Below the pieces are notes generated by a model, which saw only the letters and a list, made by a program, of their open reading frames with translations, ran no database searches and was not told where the DNA came from. A stretch of DNA of 64,000 bases from Chrysoperla carnea (taxonomy: Eukaryota > Arthropoda > Insecta > Neuroptera > Chrysopidae): NCBI RefSeq assembly GCF_905475395.1, contig NC_058339.1, positions 44,649,172 through 44,713,171 on the forward strand. Reading direction: 5' to 3'. Shown in pieces: positions 61,469 to 64,000 of this stretch. Position 1 is the stretch's first letter. Each line of letters starts with the position of its first letter. A program made the position numbers and the translations under genes.

Positions 61469-62195
61469 TATTATGTATTTGTTTATTTTCTTTTACATAT
61501 ATTTGAATTTTAAGTCGTTTTTTGGATGATTTACAGATATTATTTGTTGATTTTTTCTGACATTGTCTTATCGTGTTATTTTAGAGCGGGAAACATCGAT
61601 CATGTTTATTATAGACAATAAAAATTTATTGTAAATGTAATTTTTTGTAATACTTGTTGCGAAATTTTAATTTTTGAGCGTGTCGTTTTGAGCGTTATAG
61701 TGGCGGCAAAAAACGGGACATGTTGTTTTATCTCTCTATTCAAAACGTTATTATAAAAGTTGCTAATTTCTTTCAGAAAGTTGTTTTTCCAATGAACAAC
61801 TAAAAATGGCTACAAAAATTATGTAGTTTTATTTAATTGAAGCTGTCCCCTGTTAGACCCAGAAGATGCTCTCGGAAAATAAAATTAGATTGGAAATTAT
61901 ACAGTTTAGTTAAAGAGCATACTGTGTGATTTACTGATGGTTTGATGGTCATGGTTATAGTCTGTTGAGCCTTAAATATGACAGTGGGTAATTCCCCCAG
62001 CCGCTCTGTAAGGGTCTGCGAATTTCTACGTGGAATATTCTTCCGGGGGGGGGTAGTGGTGGTAAGGTTTGTTATGAAAACTGTCACAAAGTTCATTAGA
62101 TGTAATTCTGAACAGCCATCCTGAAAGTTTGAGCCCAGCAAGTGGTACCAATCCGGAGCTATGCCGATAAAAGGCTTCTAGCTAGTAGCTAAGCT

Positions 62196-62309
62196 GAACA
62201 ACAAGCATTTACTCACAAATGCAATAATAATTTATTATATGAATTACAAAAGCAACCAACATTACAAGCAGCTCTGCAAAATCTCACTGCACTAATGGCT
62301 ATCAAATAT
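62196..62309 (+). CDS. Possible internal exon, unidentified
   Basis: Thirty-eight open codons (EQQAFTHKCNNNLLYELQKQ... LTALMAIKY) run from near an AG at 62192-62193 to a GTAAAC donor at 62310. The peptide is polar and helical with Gln/Asn and looks protein-like. Splicing from the exon at 61013-61123 would be out of phase, so either an exon between them is unseen or this is chance. No family recognised. Confidence 0.25.
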
Positions 62310-62319
62310 GTAAACCATA

Positions 62320-63600
62320 AATTAAGGTTTAACTCAAGACCTACATCATCCTTTCGTATTTAGCATGCTATTTTATTTATGTAAGCATTAAAAATAAATC
62401 TAGTACAAACGCCACATATAACCTTTATATTTATAACATATAATAAGCTCTCCGTATGACACTCATATGTATTTATGTATATCAAAACGAAGGTTTCATC
62501 GAATAAAAAGCTATAAAAAAAATTCGATTGCTTTTAACCCGTGAAACACGGCTAAAATGTTTCCTAGTTTTCTTGAATAATAATCTTTGGGTAATAAAAT
62601 TAGCTCATAGTGACTATTAAGTTTGAGTATTAACTATGCAACTTATTTCAAAATCTGAGTAACAAATGTAGCTACACACAATTTTGCCAGTTGGTGCGGA
62701 CAATTTATATAAAATTATTTCCTTTAAAATATAGAAATCCCAAGTTGTGAATTTTAGTTTTTTTAAACTATAATTTATTTCTAATATCAACATACATAGC
62801 GTTGTAACATAGCTACGTTCAATATTCTGCTCAAAGAAAAATTCATCTATAAATTCCACTTCGTATGTGAAAGATTATTTTATGTCTTTTTATTACCCGA
62901 CTGTCAAGGAGTTGTTATGCTTTTCTCGCGTATCTTGTATGTATGTATATTTGTTTTAATATTTCTTTATTACCTCGTATCTCCCAAATGACTCGATGGA
63001 TTTCGACAGTCAAAATATTGTTATATTCGCTATCGAAACCCAAGAGTCTTTAGAAAGGTATTTGAAAAAAAAAACAAAATAGCGAATTTTACCGCAAAAT
63101 AGTAATACGTTAAAAAAAAAAAAAATTAACCAAACTTATTGAGAAGGTTATCAGAATAAAGTATATTAAAAGGGAATTACAAAAATAAATATAAATTATA
63201 TATTAAAATATAAAATCTCTAAAATAAAATAGTTTATTAAAAAAAATCAAAAAACCGACTTAGTTAAATAAAATCTGAAAAGAAAGAAACAAGCCCAACA
63301 GTTTACATAGTACATCTATGAAATTTCAGTACATTCAGATGTTGGTGAGAGGAAACTGAATTCCATGTTAAAATTCAATGTTTTGATTAGGTCTACTTTA
63401 TTGGCTAGCCTACCCTTAGCTAGATCATTCAAATTTTAATAGTTTAGCTCCGTCAATCAAAAAACAACTAAAAGTATCTTATTTTTCGATATAAGTATCT
63501 CAGTGTTAAAAAAGAGAAACCCAATGAGTTGTAATAGAAATTCTTGATACTTGAATTTTTTTTTGATTCTTGGATTCGTCTTTTCAATACCCTAAATATT
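62320..63600. other. AT-rich interval without recognised genes
   Basis: No exon or repeat of note. An A run lies at about 63111-63125. Confidence 0.4.
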
Positions 63601-63619
63601 CATATATACAAACCCTAAC

Positions 63620-64000
63620 TTTAAGGTATTTCGATACTGTAAGAATGAAAATCATATCAATAGTTTAAAATTTTATTTATCAATTAATAATCCTTTCATA
63701 GGTCTTCTGTAAAAAATTCGATTCTCTGAACGGTTTATGAAAAATTAACTATCAAAGTCAGTGTTAATACCAAAAAAAAGGCACATTTCTTATAGACCGT
63801 ACAGAGAATCGATATGAATTTTTCACAAAAGACCTATCTATACAAGGGTGATTGTATATTTGAAATTTAAAATTTTTGTTGTCATTTTCAATCTAACTCT
63901 TTAAGATATTTCGATACCGTAAAAATGAAATGATTCAAAAAATTTAAAATTTTATATATCAATTAGTCATCCTTTCATACGTGTTTTGTGAAAAATTCAA
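63620..64000. repeat. Dispersed repeat with internal period of about 280, cut by window end
   Basis: The block TTTCGATACxGTAA...TTTATCAATTA...CCTTTCATA...AAAAATTCxA occurs at about 63629-63720 and again from about 63909 to the window end, so at least two tandem units are present. The same family lies at 9590-9990. The full extent is unknown. Confidence 0.75.

Noticed and set aside
61833-62141. 102-residue minus-strand open frame with a Thr/Pro stretch from a C run
   Set aside because: No recognisable domain. The Pro stretch comes from a G/C homopolymer, and the frame could be part of a degraded element; evidence was too weak to call a gene.

Overview
The window is a strongly AT-rich nuclear segment of an insect genome. 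The evidence is spliced genes with GT/AG introns, a takeout/JHBP gene (an arthropod family), Helitron-like, pogo-like and non-LTR relics typical of insects, and a short CCTAA run. The order cannot be fixed from sequence alone. No bacterial, viral, CRISPR, rRNA or canonical tRNA gene was recognised.

Layout. From 1 to 31.4 kb there is no confident gene. The stretch holds repeats, foldback elements and SINE-like fragments, plus one curious inverted duplication (6.3-7.4 kb) carrying two mirror-image copies of a 66-nt exon-like segment. From 31.5 to 49.1 kb lie four spliced genes, all on the + strand: the 3' part of a coiled-coil gene resembling quick-to-court (31.5-33.3 kb), mitochondrial ribosomal protein mRpS22 (36.2-37.4 kb, complete, 3 exons), RTF2 (39.0-40.9 kb, complete, 3 exons) and a secreted takeout/JHBP-family protein (46.3-49.1 kb, complete, 4 exons). 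From 49.1 to 64 kb the sequence is again repeat-dominated, with a possible first coding exon of an unidentified gene at 61.0 kb and a pogo-type MITE just behind it.

The genes share no pathway: one acts in mitochondrial translation, one at replication forks, one is an extracellular lipid-binding carrier and one is a cytoplasmic coiled-coil protein. Their co-orientation looks like ordinary synteny, not an operon.

The main points of interest lie in repeat structure: a hairpin of about 230 bp built from 42-nt arms around a (TA)n core (12.2 kb); two foldback elements with TTAA-type ends (11.5 and 30.4 kb); a dispersed repeat whose terminal hairpin changed in a compensatory way between copies (23.7 and 51.7 kb); a five-copy dispersed family (37.9, 48.3, 55.2, 57.5, 57.7 kb); a Helitron-like pair (2.5 and 42.7 kb); and a 60-nt in-frame, stop-free intron in mRpS22. 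All coordinates were read by eye, so repeat boundaries are approximate; exon junctions were checked for reading-frame continuity.
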